Assembly: GCA_964451785.1 (NCBI GenBank)
Contig: CAYVJG010000012.1
Coordinates: forward strand, 13,463-77,462
Direction of reading: 5' to 3'
DNA from: JAJYSO01 sp964451785
GTDB taxonomy: Bacteria > Bacteroidota > Bacteroidia > Flavobacteriales > Flavobacteriaceae
Length of the DNA: 64,000 nt
The translations under genes and the position numbers were made by a program. Below, in pieces: positions 34,572-44,226 of this stretch. Each line of letters starts with the position of its first letter. Position 1 is the stretch's first letter. Below the pieces are notes generated by a model. That model was not told the origin of the DNA. It did no database searches and saw nothing but the letters and a program-made list of their open reading frames with translations.

Positions 34572-34620
34572 AAAAGGCGATGGAGTTCGCCTAAACCGCT
34601 TTGTAAGCTGATGACTCCTG
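34572..34620 (+). promoter_or_regulatory. Fluoride riboswitch (crcB motif)
   Basis: The conserved blocks of the fluoride aptamer are all present in order: GGCGATGGAGTTCGCC (34576-34591), AACCGCT, and GCTGATGACTCCT near 34607-34619. It lies directly upstream of crcB, the fluoride channel gene, which is the classical partner. The 37 bp between the aptamer and the crcB start contain no obvious terminator, so control may act on translation or on a short expression platform. Confidence 0.95.
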
Positions 34621-34656
34621 TTTTATAATTTGTCGGATAATTTAAATTCTTAAACG

Positions 34657-35031
34657 ATGATTAAAACATTGTTATTGGTAGGTTTAGGAGGATTTTTAGG
34701 TAGCGTTAGTCGCTATTTAACAAGTCTTGTTTTTACGCGTTTTTGGCCCATAAACATGCCCTTAGGAACATTTGCAGCCAATGTACTTGGCTGTTTTTTA
34801 ATTGGTATTGCTTATGGACTATCGCTAAAGCTGGGCTGGTTTAACCCGCAATGGCGTTTGTTTTTTATAACGGGCTTTTGTGGCGGTTATACTACGTTTT
34901 CTTCTTTTGCGTATGAAAATGTCAAGTTACTGCAGTCTGGTCAATACGGATTGTTTGGTGGTTATGTCTTATTAAGTGTAGCCCTGGGCTTATTAGCAGT
35001 ATTTGGCGGTTTATTAATTACGAAAATATAA
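34657..35031 (+). CDS. crcB: Fluoride ion channel CrcB/FluC
   Basis: This is a small membrane channel that exports fluoride. The 124 residues form four membrane helices. GGFLGSVSRYL is near residues 10-20, the family signature GTFAANVLGCFLIG is near 46-59, and GFCGGYTTFSSFAYE near 83-97 holds the Phe and Thr residues that line the pore. It is preceded by a fluoride riboswitch and followed by ppa after 11 bp. Inorganic pyrophosphatase is a classic fluoride-sensitive enzyme, so the pairing is meaningful. Confidence 0.96.
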   Translation: MIKTLLLVGLGGFLGSVSRYLTSLVFTRFWPINMPLGTFAANVLGCFLIGIAYGLSLKLGWFNPQWRLFFITGFCGGYTTFSSFAYENVKLLQSGQYGLFGGYVLLSVALGLLAVFGGLLITKI

Positions 35032-35042
35032 AATTACAATCT

Positions 35043-35591
35043 ATGAAATTTAATCCTTGGCACGATGCTCCTATTGGTGAGCATGCACCTGAAGTAGTTG
35101 AAGCAATTATTGAAATTCCACGCAATAGTAAAGCAAAATATGAACTTGATAAAACTACGGGTATGTTGCGCTTAGATCGTGTGTTGTATTCATCTATGGG
35201 CTATCCTGAAAACTATGGATTTATTCCGCAAACATTAGGTGATGATAACGATCCACTTGATATCCTTGTAATGTCTCAAATCCAAGTGCAACCGCTCTGC
35301 TTACTCGAAGCAAAAGTTATCGGAGTTATGAAAATGATTGACGGTGGTGAAGGCGATGAAAAAATTATTGCTGTAGCTAATAATGACCCTAGCGTGAATC
35401 ACATTAACTCGTTAGACGAACTATCAGATCACTACAAAGATCAATTACAGAATTTCTTTGAAGATTATAAAAAATTAGAAAAGAAAGAAGTAGAAGTAGA
35501 AGGATTTGAAGGTCGTGAAGTGGCTATAGAAATCATTAAAGGCGCCATTGAAAATTACGATCAAAAATACCGCAAAGTCAATGTAAAATAA
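35043..35591 (+). CDS. ppa: Inorganic pyrophosphatase
   Basis: This cytoplasmic family I pyrophosphatase hydrolyses PPi and pulls biosynthetic reactions forward. The 182-residue length is normal. YPENYGFIPQT (residues 57-67) and the metal-binding DDNDPLDILVM (near 70-80) are present. It follows crcB by 11 bp and should be controlled by the same fluoride riboswitch. Fluoride inhibits this enzyme, so induction with a fluoride exporter fits. Confidence 0.96.
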   Translation: MKFNPWHDAPIGEHAPEVVEAIIEIPRNSKAKYELDKTTGMLRLDRVLYSSMGYPENYGFIPQTLGDDNDPLDILVMSQIQVQPLCLLEAKVIGVMKMIDGGEGDEKIIAVANNDPSVNHINSLDELSDHYKDQLQNFFEDYKKLEKKEVEVEGFEGREVAIEIIKGAIENYDQKYRKVNVK

Positions 35592-35654
35592 GATTTGTTT
35601 TCTCGCGTCTTAGTACTCTAGAACAACAAATTAATAGTTTGACTTTTCTAAATA

Positions 35655-35694
35655 AAAATACAGCCGTAAATCAATTGATTTACGGCTGTATTTT
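35655..35694. terminator. Bidirectional terminator between ppa and the sugar kinase gene
   Basis: A perfect 40-bp palindrome with A-rich and T-rich arms and core TACAGCCGTAAATCA. It serves the convergent ppa and kinase genes. Confidence 0.95.
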
Positions 35695-35712
35695 TATAGA
35701 GTAATCTTGATT

Positions 35713-36576
35713 TTATACAGTAGGGGTATTAATTCTGTTTTGAAAATAGGCTGTTAATCCATCAACCGGATGGCGGGTAACATTACCGATAGACAAACCT
35801 TTGCTCTCAAGAACTTCTGCAATAATTTCTTTTGAGAAATGTGCAATAGAACCTACAAAGTGGATAGGACACTCTTTAGCTTGAGGTAAGGTTAAAATCC
35901 AATTTTCAGTAAAATCTTCAATACCTTTAGCAATGAGTGTTCTGAAATACTCAGGTAGCGGATCAAAGCTAAACATAAACCTAGCAAATGCAGCTAGATA
36001 GGAGCTCGCATTTTCGTTGCGATAAAGATTCTCTTTTATGGTGTGAGGAAAGAGGTCGTACTCAGCTTTAAATTTTTCAGCAATTTCAGCAGGCATTTTT
36101 TTATAAAAATAATCTCTGAGTAATTGCTTTCCAAAATAGTTACCACTGGCTTCATCCATTACAGAGTAGCCCAAAGAAGGCGCTGCAACTTCAGCATTAA
36201 TGCCATCAAAGTAACACGAGTTAGAACCAGTTCCTAAAATGCAGACGATACCCGGTCGATCGGTCACCGACAAGCAAGCTGCCATCAAATCTTCATACAC
36301 TTCACACTCGGCATGTCTAAAATATTTTTCAAGAAAACGTTTAAGGCGGATGCGAGCTTTTTCAGATCCACATCCTGCACCATAAAAGTAAACGTGTTTA
36401 ATATCTTGATTGACATGAGCAATTTCTTCGCTTTGTGCCAAACGTTTGTGCATTTTTTGAGTGGTTAGCATGTTGGGATTGAGCCCTTGAGTACGCGATT
36501 TGAATACTACGCTTCCTATCTCATCGAGTAAGACCCAGTCGCACTTTGTCGAACCGCCGTCTGCTAATAAAACCAT
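35713..36576 (-). CDS. BadF/BadG/BcrA/BcrD-type ATPase, N-acetylglucosamine kinase-like
   Basis: This 287-residue actin-fold phosphotransferase begins LLADGGSTKCDWVLLDE, the phosphate-1 motif. VCILGTGSNSCYF (near residues 110-122) and HFVGSIAHFS near 240 are further nucleotide motifs. Bacteroidota homologues are annotated as N-acetylglucosamine kinases. It lies 3 bp after gap and 26 bp beyond that from pfkA, all on the minus strand, so it is transcribed with glycolytic genes. A sugar or amino sugar substrate is plausible. Confidence 0.85.
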   Translation of the reverse strand: MVLLADGGSTKCDWVLLDEIGSVVFKSRTQGLNPNMLTTQKMHKRLAQSEEIAHVNQDIKHVYFYGAGCGSEKARIRLKRFLEKYFRHAECEVYEDLMAACLSVTDRPGIVCILGTGSNSCYFDGINAEVAAPSLGYSVMDEASGNYFGKQLLRDYFYKKMPAEIAEKFKAEYDLFPHTIKENLYRNENASSYLAAFARFMFSFDPLPEYFRTLIAKGIEDFTENWILTLPQAKECPIHFVGSIAHFSKEIIAEVLESKGLSIGNVTRHPVDGLTAYFQNRINTPTV

Positions 36577-36579
36577 AAT

Positions 36580-37590
36580 TTATTTGTTTAAAGAATTAAC
36601 ATATGTGGCTAGATCTATTAGTCTGCTAGAATAGCCAAATTCATTATCATACCAGGCTACTAATTTAAAAAATTTAGAGTTAAGTTCCATACTAGCGCCG
36701 GCATCAAATATACAACTATGTGAGTCAGATACAAAATCTTGAGACACAACATCGTCCTCAGTGTAGGCTAGGAAGCCTTTTAGCTCATTTTCTGATGCTT
36801 TTTTTAGCGTTGATTTTATCTCTTCTAAGCTAGTTTCTTTATCAGTTTTTAATGTTAAATCTACTACAGAAACGTCATTTGAAGAAACTCTAAACGCCAT
36901 TCCGGTCAATTTTCCTTTTAACTCAGGTATAACTTTTGTTACTGCAATGGCAGCCCCAGTTGAAGTTGGAATAATGTTGTTTAAAGACGCTCTACCAAGA
37001 CGATAATTCTTTTTTGATGGCGCATCAACAGTGGCTTGAGTTGAAGTAGTAGCGTGAACAGTAGTCATTAAACCTTCAGCAATGCCGAAATTGTCATTGA
37101 GCACTTTAGCAAAAGTAGCTAAACAGTTAGTAGTACATGAAGCGTTTGAGACTACGCGGTCTTCAGCTTTTACGTCTTGGTGGTTAACGCCCATTACAAA
37201 CATTGGAGCATCACCAGATGGCGCTGAGATAACCACTTTTTTGGCACCCGCTTTTAAGTGAACACTAGCTTGTTCATGAGATTTGAAGATACCAGTACAT
37301 TCTAAAACGATATCAGCATCTACAGCGTCCCATTTTAGGTTTTCAGGATTGCGTTCAGCTGTAACGCGAATTTCTTGGCCATTAACAACGAGGTTTCCAT
37401 TGTTTACACTGATTTCGCCATCAAAACGGCCGTGAACAGTGTCGTATTTTAAAAGATAAGCAAGTTGCTCAACAGGAATTAAGTCGTTAATAGCAACTAT
37501 TTTTACATTTTCTCTTTGGTTTGCAATGCGGAAAGCAATACGGCCAATACGGCCAAATCCATTAATAGCAATTTTTGTTTCTTGAGCCAT
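36580..37590 (-). CDS. gap: Glyceraldehyde-3-phosphate dehydrogenase
   Basis: This catalyses NAD-dependent oxidation of glyceraldehyde 3-phosphate. The NAD-binding motif INGFGRIGR (residues 9-17) and the active-site SNASCTTNCLA with Cys152 are intact, as is the phosphate-binding VHATTSTQ region. At 336 residues it is full length. It sits 25 bp downstream of pfkA and 3 bp upstream of the kinase, forming a three-gene glycolytic operon. Confidence 0.97.
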   Translation of the reverse strand: MAQETKIAINGFGRIGRIAFRIANQRENVKIVAINDLIPVEQLAYLLKYDTVHGRFDGEISVNNGNLVVNGQEIRVTAERNPENLKWDAVDADIVLECTGIFKSHEQASVHLKAGAKKVVISAPSGDAPMFVMGVNHQDVKAEDRVVSNASCTTNCLATFAKVLNDNFGIAEGLMTTVHATTSTQATVDAPSKKNYRLGRASLNNIIPTSTGAAIAVTKVIPELKGKLTGMAFRVSSNDVSVVDLTLKTDKETSLEEIKSTLKKASENELKGFLAYTEDDVVSQDFVSDSHSCIFDAGASMELNSKFFKLVAWYDNEFGYSSRLIDLATYVNSLNK

Positions 37591-37615
37591 TTTAGATCAA
37601 TTTTAGGTTTTGTAA

Positions 37616-38605
37616 TTAAAATGAGGTGATATCGGCAACACGTAATAATTCCATATTAACGCTGTTTTGCCCGGAAATAGCTTCATCAAATGGAACAGTA
37701 ACAAGTTTTCCATTTTGAATGCCCACCATAATATTTCCTTGATGATTTTCTAATAATAAGTCTACAGCATAAACACCCATTCTGCTAGCTAAAACACGGT
37801 CAGAGCAACTTGGAGCTCCTCCACGTTGAACATGCCCTAAAACGGTAACACGCACTTCGTAATCTGTAAGATGCGTACCGATGTAGTCAGCGAGTTCAAA
37901 GGTGTTTTTACCGGTAGTTTTGCCTTCAGATACAACCACAATGCTTGAGGTTTTACCTGATTTGCGACTGTGTTGAAGTGATTGGATAAGACGATCAGTA
38001 CCGAGGTTTTCTTCGGGAATCAAAATTTCTTCTGCACCAGCACCAACCCCTGCATTAAGGGCGATGTCTCCTGCATTACGGCCCATTACTTCTATTAAAA
38101 ATAAGCGATTATGTGAGTTTGCTGTATCCCTAATCTTGTCAATAGCTTCAACTACTGTGTTTAAGGCCGTGTCATAACCAATGGTATAATCTGTACCGCG
38201 AATATCATTGTCAATGGTTCCCGGAATACCGATAACAGGAAAATTGTTTTCTAGTGCAAACAAATTGGCTCCGGTAAAAGTGCCGTTACCACCAATGGTA
38301 ATTAGGGCATCAATTCCCTCTGAACGCAAGTTGTCAGCGGCTATTTTGCGGCCTTCTTTTGAAAGGAAGCGTTTTGAACGTGTAGATTTTAAAAAGGTTC
38401 CTCCACGATTTATAATATTGCGTACAGATCGCGCATTTAGAGATTTAAAGTCTTTTTCGATTAAGCCTTCGTATCCGCGAAATACACCAGTACATTCAAC
38501 TCCGTGGTAGGCGCAACAGCGCACTACTGCACGTATGGCAGCATTCATTCCTGGAGAATCACCTCCTGAAGTCAGCACAGCTATGTGTTTAGGTTTCTCT
38601 GTCAT
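37616..38605 (-). CDS. pfkA: 6-Phosphofructokinase
   Basis: This ATP-dependent phosphofructokinase has 329 residues. It carries TSGGDSPGMNAAIR (residues 12-25), the catalytic PGTIDNDIRGTDYT (near 128-141), MGRNAGDIALNAG and the C-terminal GHVQRGGAPSCSDR. It has the allosteric architecture of bacterial PfkA. It is the first gene of the pfkA-gap-kinase operon and catalyses the committed step of glycolysis. Confidence 0.97.
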   Translation of the reverse strand: MTEKPKHIAVLTSGGDSPGMNAAIRAVVRCCAYHGVECTGVFRGYEGLIEKDFKSLNARSVRNIINRGGTFLKSTRSKRFLSKEGRKIAADNLRSEGIDALITIGGNGTFTGANLFALENNFPVIGIPGTIDNDIRGTDYTIGYDTALNTVVEAIDKIRDTANSHNRLFLIEVMGRNAGDIALNAGVGAGAEEILIPEENLGTDRLIQSLQHSRKSGKTSSIVVVSEGKTTGKNTFELADYIGTHLTDYEVRVTVLGHVQRGGAPSCSDRVLASRMGVYAVDLLLENHQGNIMVGIQNGKLVTVPFDEAISGQNSVNMELLRVADITSF

Positions 38606-38675
38606 TGAGCTTGTTGTTAATTCAGTTTTACGCTATGGCAAGATGTAACTCCTGTCATAGGATATTAAAATAAGA

Positions 38676-38718
38676 AACACCTTTCTGAGATTTTAAACAT
38701 TCTCTTAAGAAAGGTGTT
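38676..38718 (-). terminator. Hairpin between ilvE and pfkA
   Basis: AACACCTTTCT pairs with AGAAAGGTGTT, with a further GAGA/TCTC pairing inside. On the minus strand it is followed by a T-rich stretch, so it may terminate ilvE transcripts. Confidence 0.65.
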
Positions 38719-38822
38719 CGAATTAACTACATTTTTGGAGATAAACGAGTTAAAAAAAAGTTAAAAATTTATTTTCATCTAATTTCAGTAGATTTTATCT
38801 TTATAATTCTAACTCACTAGTG

Positions 38823-39896
38823 TTATTTTATTTCGTATAACCAGCCAAATTTGTCTTCAGAGCGGTGGTATTGAATATCTTGAATTGCTTTTTTTAAGCT
38901 TAACCCAAAACTGTGATCAATTTTTGGTAATTCAAAGACATCTTCTTTATAGCCAAAGCCTGTAAATGGAACTACGGTAGCTGCTGTTCCGGCTCCAAAA
39001 ATTTCTTTGAGTTCTCCGTTTTTTTGAGCAGCGATAATCTCACTTACTTTTAAAGGACGGATTTCAACCTTGTAGCCTTTGTCTTGGGCGAGTTTAATTA
39101 AACTTTTACGCGTAATACCATCTAAAATGCGATCGTCAGTAGGCGCAGTCATCAAGGTGTCTCCAATACGGAAGAACACATTCATGGTTCCAGCTTCTTC
39201 AACATACTCGTGCGCTTTAGAATCTGTCCAAATAATTTGTTTAAATCCTTTTTCTTTTGCGATTTGCGTAGGGTAGAATGACGAACCGTAGTTACCTCCA
39301 GCTTTGACAAAACCTATCCCGCCTTCCATAGAACGACTAAAACGATCTTGAATCAACACTTTCATGTCGCTAACAGCGTCAGAGTAGTACGATTTTACTG
39401 GGCTGCAAATGATAATCACACGGTACTCTGTGGCCGGTGAGGCGGCAACTTGATTTTCGATACCTATAGCAAATGGACGAATGTAAAGTGAATAACCGTC
39501 TCTGCTTGAAATCCAGTCACTGTCAATTTTCATTAAAATGTCAAGGGCTCCAAAAAAGTATTCTTTAGGAAACTCAGGCATGCACATTCTGACACAAGAT
39601 TTGTTGAAACGTGCAAAATTTTGATCAGGACGAAACAACCATACTTTTCCTGCATCATCCTTAAAGGCTTTCATGCCTTCAAAAACACTTTGTCCATAGT
39701 GAAAGATTTTTGAGGCCGGATCTAATTGCATAGGGCCGTAAGGCTTGATTTCAGGTTTTTGCCAAGCACCATCTTTATAATCACAAATCAACATGTGATC
39801 GGCATAATACTTTCCAAAACCTGGATTCTCCATATCGGTTTCAGATAGTTTTGATTGGCTAGTTTTTGTAATTGAAAAATCGTCTTTACTGTACAT
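38823..39896 (-). CDS. ilvE: Branched-chain amino acid aminotransferase
   Basis: This PLP enzyme catalyses the last step of leucine, isoleucine and valine synthesis. At 357 residues it belongs to the longer, eukaryote-like BCAT subgroup. Motifs are FHYGQSVFEGMKAF (residues 65-78), GGIGFVKAGGNYGSSF (near 193-208, including the PLP Lys) and EVEEAGTMNVFF-type sequence (VEEAGTMNVF). It is monocistronic. A 394-bp AT-rich spacer separates it from the divergent mnmD. Confidence 0.95.
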   Translation of the reverse strand: MYSKDDFSITKTSQSKLSETDMENPGFGKYYADHMLICDYKDGAWQKPEIKPYGPMQLDPASKIFHYGQSVFEGMKAFKDDAGKVWLFRPDQNFARFNKSCVRMCMPEFPKEYFFGALDILMKIDSDWISSRDGYSLYIRPFAIGIENQVAASPATEYRVIIICSPVKSYYSDAVSDMKVLIQDRFSRSMEGGIGFVKAGGNYGSSFYPTQIAKEKGFKQIIWTDSKAHEYVEEAGTMNVFFRIGDTLMTAPTDDRILDGITRKSLIKLAQDKGYKVEIRPLKVSEIIAAQKNGELKEIFGAGTAATVVPFTGFGYKEDVFELPKIDHSFGLSLKKAIQDIQYHRSEDKFGWLYEIK

Positions 39897-40257
39897 TAAT
39901 TAGTGTTTTTTTAGCGCATTGAGCAAATTTTGTTAATAATATATTAGTATTGCAATGCTGCTTTTTTTTGCTGGTATGAAAATAATAAAAAAATCGTTTT
40001 GAAATTTACTGTCACTGTTAATATTTGAAAATGATTTAATCGATTTGGCTAAATAGATTTAGGATTATTTAAAACATTAGTGGATAGAGATTAATTTAGT
40101 TTAAGTTACGAATAAATAATGAAAGTATACGAAAATTACTTTATTTTATTTGAAATTGATAATTTAAGTGTTAAAAAAGAATTCACTTTGTTTTGTTGTG
40201 ATTTAGGTAGGTTTCTGTTCTTTCTTTTTAAATTGGCGTTTTAAACCTGTGATTTCT
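39897..40257. other. AT-rich divergent intergenic region between ilvE and mnmD
   Basis: There is no open frame, repeat or hairpin of note. The promoters of both divergent genes must lie here, but only the mnmD one is recognisable. Confidence 0.55.
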
Positions 40258-40265
40258 TAATTTTG
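40258..40265 (+). promoter_or_regulatory. Predicted promoter (-7) of mnmD
   Basis: TAATTTTG is a perfect TAnnTTTG match, 25 bp before the start codon. TTGG at 40233-40236 could be the -33 element. Confidence 0.55.
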
Positions 40266-40290
40266 AATTTTAAAACATAGGTTTTGGGTT

Positions 40291-40968
40291 ATGAAAAGAG
40301 AGATTTTTACGACTGAAGATGGATCGAGCAGTTTATTTATACCTGAACTGAATGAGCAGTACCATTCTAAACATGGGGCTATTCAAGAAGCACAACACGT
40401 CTATTTAAAGAGTGGATTGATTTATTTTACAGAGCGATTCCTTCCTACTACTACAATTAATGTGTTAGAAATAGGACTGGGGACAGGTTTAGATGCTTTG
40501 CTGACTGCTGAGTTGGCAGATTGTAAACGGCAATCCATAGCTTATACAGGCTTAGAAGCTTATCCAGTTAAACAAAAAGAGTGGGAAATGCTCAATTATC
40601 CTGAGCAACTGTCTTGGGGTAAAGCCGCAGAAGTTTTTAGTCGCATTCATCAATCTCCTTGGGAAGAAACGACGGCTTTAACGGATTATTTTTCCTTGTA
40701 TAAACGCCAAATGCGATTTGAAGATTTTTCAGATAGGGAAACCTATCACGTCATTTATTTTGATGCTTTTGGAGCGCAGGTGCAACCCGAACTTTGGGAA
40801 GAACGTATTTTTAAAGCGATGTATGACAGCTTGAAGTCGCAAAGTGTATTGGTGACTTACTCAGCCAAGGGCAGTGTAAAACGCGCCTTAAAAGCAGTGG
40901 GGTTTGAAGTTGAAAAAATACCGGGCCCTCCGGGAAAACGCGAAATGCTACGTGCTGTCAAACTATAG
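40291..40968 (+). CDS. mnmD: tRNA 5-methylaminomethyl-2-thiouridine methyltransferase, MnmD type
   Basis: This is a stand-alone SAM-dependent methyltransferase of 225 residues, equivalent to the C1 half of E. coli MnmC, acting on the wobble uridine of some tRNAs. The SAM motif VLEIGLGTGLDAL is at residues 53-65, YHVIYFDAFGAQVQPELW near 150-167, and the late TYSAKGSVKRAL near 190-201. The oxidase half of MnmC is absent, as usual in Bacteroidota. A strong terminator separates it from convergent lacZ. Confidence 0.9.
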   Translation: MKREIFTTEDGSSSLFIPELNEQYHSKHGAIQEAQHVYLKSGLIYFTERFLPTTTINVLEIGLGTGLDALLTAELADCKRQSIAYTGLEAYPVKQKEWEMLNYPEQLSWGKAAEVFSRIHQSPWEETTALTDYFSLYKRQMRFEDFSDRETYHVIYFDAFGAQVQPELWEERIFKAMYDSLKSQSVLVTYSAKGSVKRALKAVGFEVEKIPGPPGKREMLRAVKL

Positions 40969-40982
40969 CTACTATTAGAAGT

Positions 40983-41018
40983 AAAAAAAGCCGTTTCTGA
41001 TTCAGAAACGGCTTTTTT
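40983..41018. terminator. Bidirectional terminator between mnmD and lacZ
   Basis: A palindromic stem with core AAGCCGTTTCTGA/TCAGAAACGGCTT and A-rich and T-rich tails. It serves both convergent genes. Confidence 0.95.
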
Positions 41019-41036
41019 ATGAAGTGTTACTATGCT

Positions 41037-44000
41037 TTAAGGTTGAATAGGTTCTATTTTAAAACTGTAGTTGTAATTGTGATATTTTAAGCGATATTTT
41101 TCTAATGGCCAGGTCCACCATGAAGTGATACCGCCAAGTCCCATTTGTATTAAATCAATACTTAATACCGTAAAATCACGTGGCTTTAATTCGCCTGAAT
41201 GCGCATTGTGCTTATTCCAACCTTCATCTAAATCTTGATCTAAATAAGGTAGTGCTTTAAAGTTGAGCAACTCATCAGAGTAAATACGTAAACCGGTGCC
41301 GTCTTGGTTTGTTATTTCAAACCAGCGCACATCGGTTTTGTTACCACTTTCTTGCGGGCGCACATAGTTGTCGTGGTATTGTTGCGCTACTGTTGAAGTG
41401 TATAAGCCTACAAATTGAGCTTCTTTGCGGTCTAGATAATTTTCTTGCGGACCACGACCATACCATTTTAGCTGATTGAATGATTTAGGGAGCATCACTT
41501 GCATACCGAATTTTGGTAGCATTTTGACGTCTTTCTCAGGATTAGCTTTGAGGCTTTGCGATACAATAATGGCGCCTTTGGCATCAATAGCATAGGTTAA
41601 AGTAAGGTATGAATACACGTCAGGTAAACTGTATTTCATGGTTAATTTAACTTGATCAGCATTGCTGGTGTCAATTGTAGTGTTGAGCAAATAAGCGCCA
41701 CCGTATGAAGCGCGTTTCCAGTTGACTAAAAGCTGTTGAAAATTGGCGCCAAAGTCATTATCAGTGGGTGCACGCCAAAAATTAGGACGTAGTTTAAAGC
41801 CTTTTTTGATGTATTCTGTGCCGTTAACTACATAAGACGTCAAGAAGCCACTTTGACGGTTAAAAATAAGAGTTGCTTTGTCACTAGAAATAGTGATGAG
41901 ATTGTTATTTTCTTTCACTTGTAAGCTGCCGTCACTTTCTAAATCGAGTTGAGGATTAGGGCCTTGAGTGATGCGTAGTTGGTCTTTTGAGACAACCCAA
42001 TTTTCAGGAAGCAAATGTTTAGCTTCTTTTGTTTTAAAATACACATTTAAAAACACATCTCTATAAGCGCGTTTTGGCAACTTGTAGTTTAAACTATAGG
42101 TTTTGCGCTCGTGTGGACCAACCTTTATGCGGCGAATTTTTCCATCTTGAATGACTTCTCCATCGGCAATGACTTCCCAAACTAAGTAAACGTTGTCAAG
42201 GTCTTTAAAGAAATTTTCGTTGTAGATTTCAATTTTTCCTTCGGCTAAATCAACTGGAGTGGTGTGGATATTTTGATATTGATAGCGTACGGTATAAGTA
42301 TGTGGATGCAAACTGCGATCTGCGGCGATTACACCGTTGTCGTTGAAGTTAAAATCACTCGGTAAGTGTACGCCATAGTCACCGCCATAAGCCCAAATGG
42401 TATCGCCATTTACAGTGACTTTTTGTTGGGCTTGATCTACAAAGTCCCAAATAAATCCGCCTTGTAATTTAGGGTAGTATTTGCGAATGGTATCCCAATA
42501 GTCATTAAAGTTACCCATTGAATTTCCCATGGCGTGAGCGTACTCACAAGCGATGAATGGTAAGCGTTCATCATCATCGGTTTTGGTGATGTACTCAACC
42601 AAACGTTTAGGCGATGGATACATTGGGGCATAAATGTCGCTAAAGTCATTTTCACCAGCTCTGTTAGCACCTTCGTATTGTACAGGTCGTGATGAATCAT
42701 AATTTTTAATCCAGCGGTAAGTGTCTTTAAAATTGTCGCCCATTCCAGATTCGTTACCCATTGACCAAGTGACGATTGACGGGTGATTGATGTCGCGTTT
42801 TACCATGCGTTGGTTGCGTTGCATATGTGCCAACAACCAATCTGGTTTTTTAGCCAGTGAATTTTTTCCAAATCCCATGCCGTGTGATTCAACATTGGCT
42901 TCGTCAACAACATATAACCCGTATTTATCACACAGATAATACCAATACGGATCGTTGGGGTAGTGTGAGGTACGTACAGCATTGATGTTGTTCTTTTTCA
43001 TGATTTGGATGTCCTGTTCCATACGTTCACGTGAAATCACATAGCCGGTTAGTGGGTCCATTTCGTGACGGTTGACTCCTTTGATTAATACCGCTTTTCC
43101 GTTGACATAAAAAGCGTTGTTTTTAATTTCGATTTTTCTAAACCCAGTGTTGATCGGAACAATTTCAACTAAATTGCCTTCTGGGTCTAACAAGCTTGTG
43201 TAAACGGTGTACAGATTAGGAGTTTCAGCTGTCCATTTTTTGGGATTATTGACGTTAAGGACAATGTTTTTGTAAACAGATGAATCTTTTAAAGCTACAG
43301 TTTTGGTTTTTACAGAACGGCCTTTGGCATTTTTAAGTTCAATTTTAGCGGTGTAATTGCTTAAATCAGATTCAGTTGACTTAGGGAAATCTAAGCTGAT
43401 GTTTAAACGACCGTCAGTGTCGTTGTGTGTCAAATCAGGAATGATTTCGATGTTGCGCAAGTGTGCTTTAGGGCGAGCATATAGATAAACGCCTCTGCTT
43501 ACGCCGGCCATACGCCACATGTCTTGGGCTTCTAAATAAGTGCCATCGCTCCATTTTACAACTTGAAAAGCAATGAGATTTTCTTGACCAGGTTTTAGAT
43601 ATTTAGTAATGTCAAATTCAGCAGCTAGTTTACTGTCTTCACTATAACCAACCCATTGTCCGTTTACCCAAATGTAAAAAGCTGAGCGCACGCCGTCAAG
43701 GTTGATATAGATGTCTTTGTCGGCCCAGTCTTTACTGATTTTAATTACTTTTCGATACGAACCTACCGGGTTGTACTTGTGCGGAATTTGAGGTGGATTA
43801 GGTTTGATAAGGTAGTCAAATTCATAACGTGTATTGACATAAATCAGCTCGCCATAGCCGTTTTTTTCCCACATTGCCGGCACTTCAAAGTTGCGCCAAT
43901 TGGAGGCATCATAAGCTATTTTCCAGAATCCTTTAGGACGATCAGCGGGTTTCGGTACCCATTTAAATTTCCAATCCCCATTGAGTGAAAGGTAATTTTG

Positions 44001-44183
44001 AGAATTGTTAGGATCTGCTTCTTGGGCTAAATCTTCTGTTTCATAAGCAAAGAAATGTGCGTGCATAGGTGCGCGATTAACTTGGTTTTTAAGCGGATTT
44101 TCCCAATAGGATTCGGGCTCTTGTGCCTGTGTATTCAAACTGAATAAAAAGCATAAGAGAACGAGTGAATAGAGTTTATTCAT
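41037..44183 (-). CDS. lacZ: Beta-galactosidase, glycoside hydrolase family 2 (LacZ type)
   Basis: This hydrolyses lactose and other beta-galactosides. At 1048 residues it is full length, with a signal peptide (residues 1-20, ending NTQAQ), so it is exported, unlike E. coli LacZ. The sugar-binding, Ig-like and barrel domains are followed by the large C-terminal beta-galactosidase domain. The acid/base Glu478 lies in GNESGMGD and the nucleophile Glu547 in FIACEYAHAMGN. It is divergent from galT-galK-galM, which metabolise the released galactose. A CAAATATA box (minus-strand TATATTTG) lies 44 bp before the start. Confidence 0.96.
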   Translation of the reverse strand: MNKLYSLVLLCFLFSLNTQAQEPESYWENPLKNQVNRAPMHAHFFAYETEDLAQEADPNNSQNYLSLNGDWKFKWVPKPADRPKGFWKIAYDASNWRNFEVPAMWEKNGYGELIYVNTRYEFDYLIKPNPPQIPHKYNPVGSYRKVIKISKDWADKDIYINLDGVRSAFYIWVNGQWVGYSEDSKLAAEFDITKYLKPGQENLIAFQVVKWSDGTYLEAQDMWRMAGVSRGVYLYARPKAHLRNIEIIPDLTHNDTDGRLNISLDFPKSTESDLSNYTAKIELKNAKGRSVKTKTVALKDSSVYKNIVLNVNNPKKWTAETPNLYTVYTSLLDPEGNLVEIVPINTGFRKIEIKNNAFYVNGKAVLIKGVNRHEMDPLTGYVISRERMEQDIQIMKKNNINAVRTSHYPNDPYWYYLCDKYGLYVVDEANVESHGMGFGKNSLAKKPDWLLAHMQRNQRMVKRDINHPSIVTWSMGNESGMGDNFKDTYRWIKNYDSSRPVQYEGANRAGENDFSDIYAPMYPSPKRLVEYITKTDDDERLPFIACEYAHAMGNSMGNFNDYWDTIRKYYPKLQGGFIWDFVDQAQQKVTVNGDTIWAYGGDYGVHLPSDFNFNDNGVIAADRSLHPHTYTVRYQYQNIHTTPVDLAEGKIEIYNENFFKDLDNVYLVWEVIADGEVIQDGKIRRIKVGPHERKTYSLNYKLPKRAYRDVFLNVYFKTKEAKHLLPENWVVSKDQLRITQGPNPQLDLESDGSLQVKENNNLITISSDKATLIFNRQSGFLTSYVVNGTEYIKKGFKLRPNFWRAPTDNDFGANFQQLLVNWKRASYGGAYLLNTTIDTSNADQVKLTMKYSLPDVYSYLTLTYAIDAKGAIIVSQSLKANPEKDVKMLPKFGMQVMLPKSFNQLKWYGRGPQENYLDRKEAQFVGLYTSTVAQQYHDNYVRPQESGNKTDVRWFEITNQDGTGLRIYSDELLNFKALPYLDQDLDEGWNKHNAHSGELKPRDFTVLSIDLIQMGLGGITSWWTWPLEKYRLKYHNYNYSFKIEPIQP

Positions 44184-44226
44184 AATAAAAATGTTTAACT
44201 AAAATGTATGTGAGGCTGTAAGTAGC

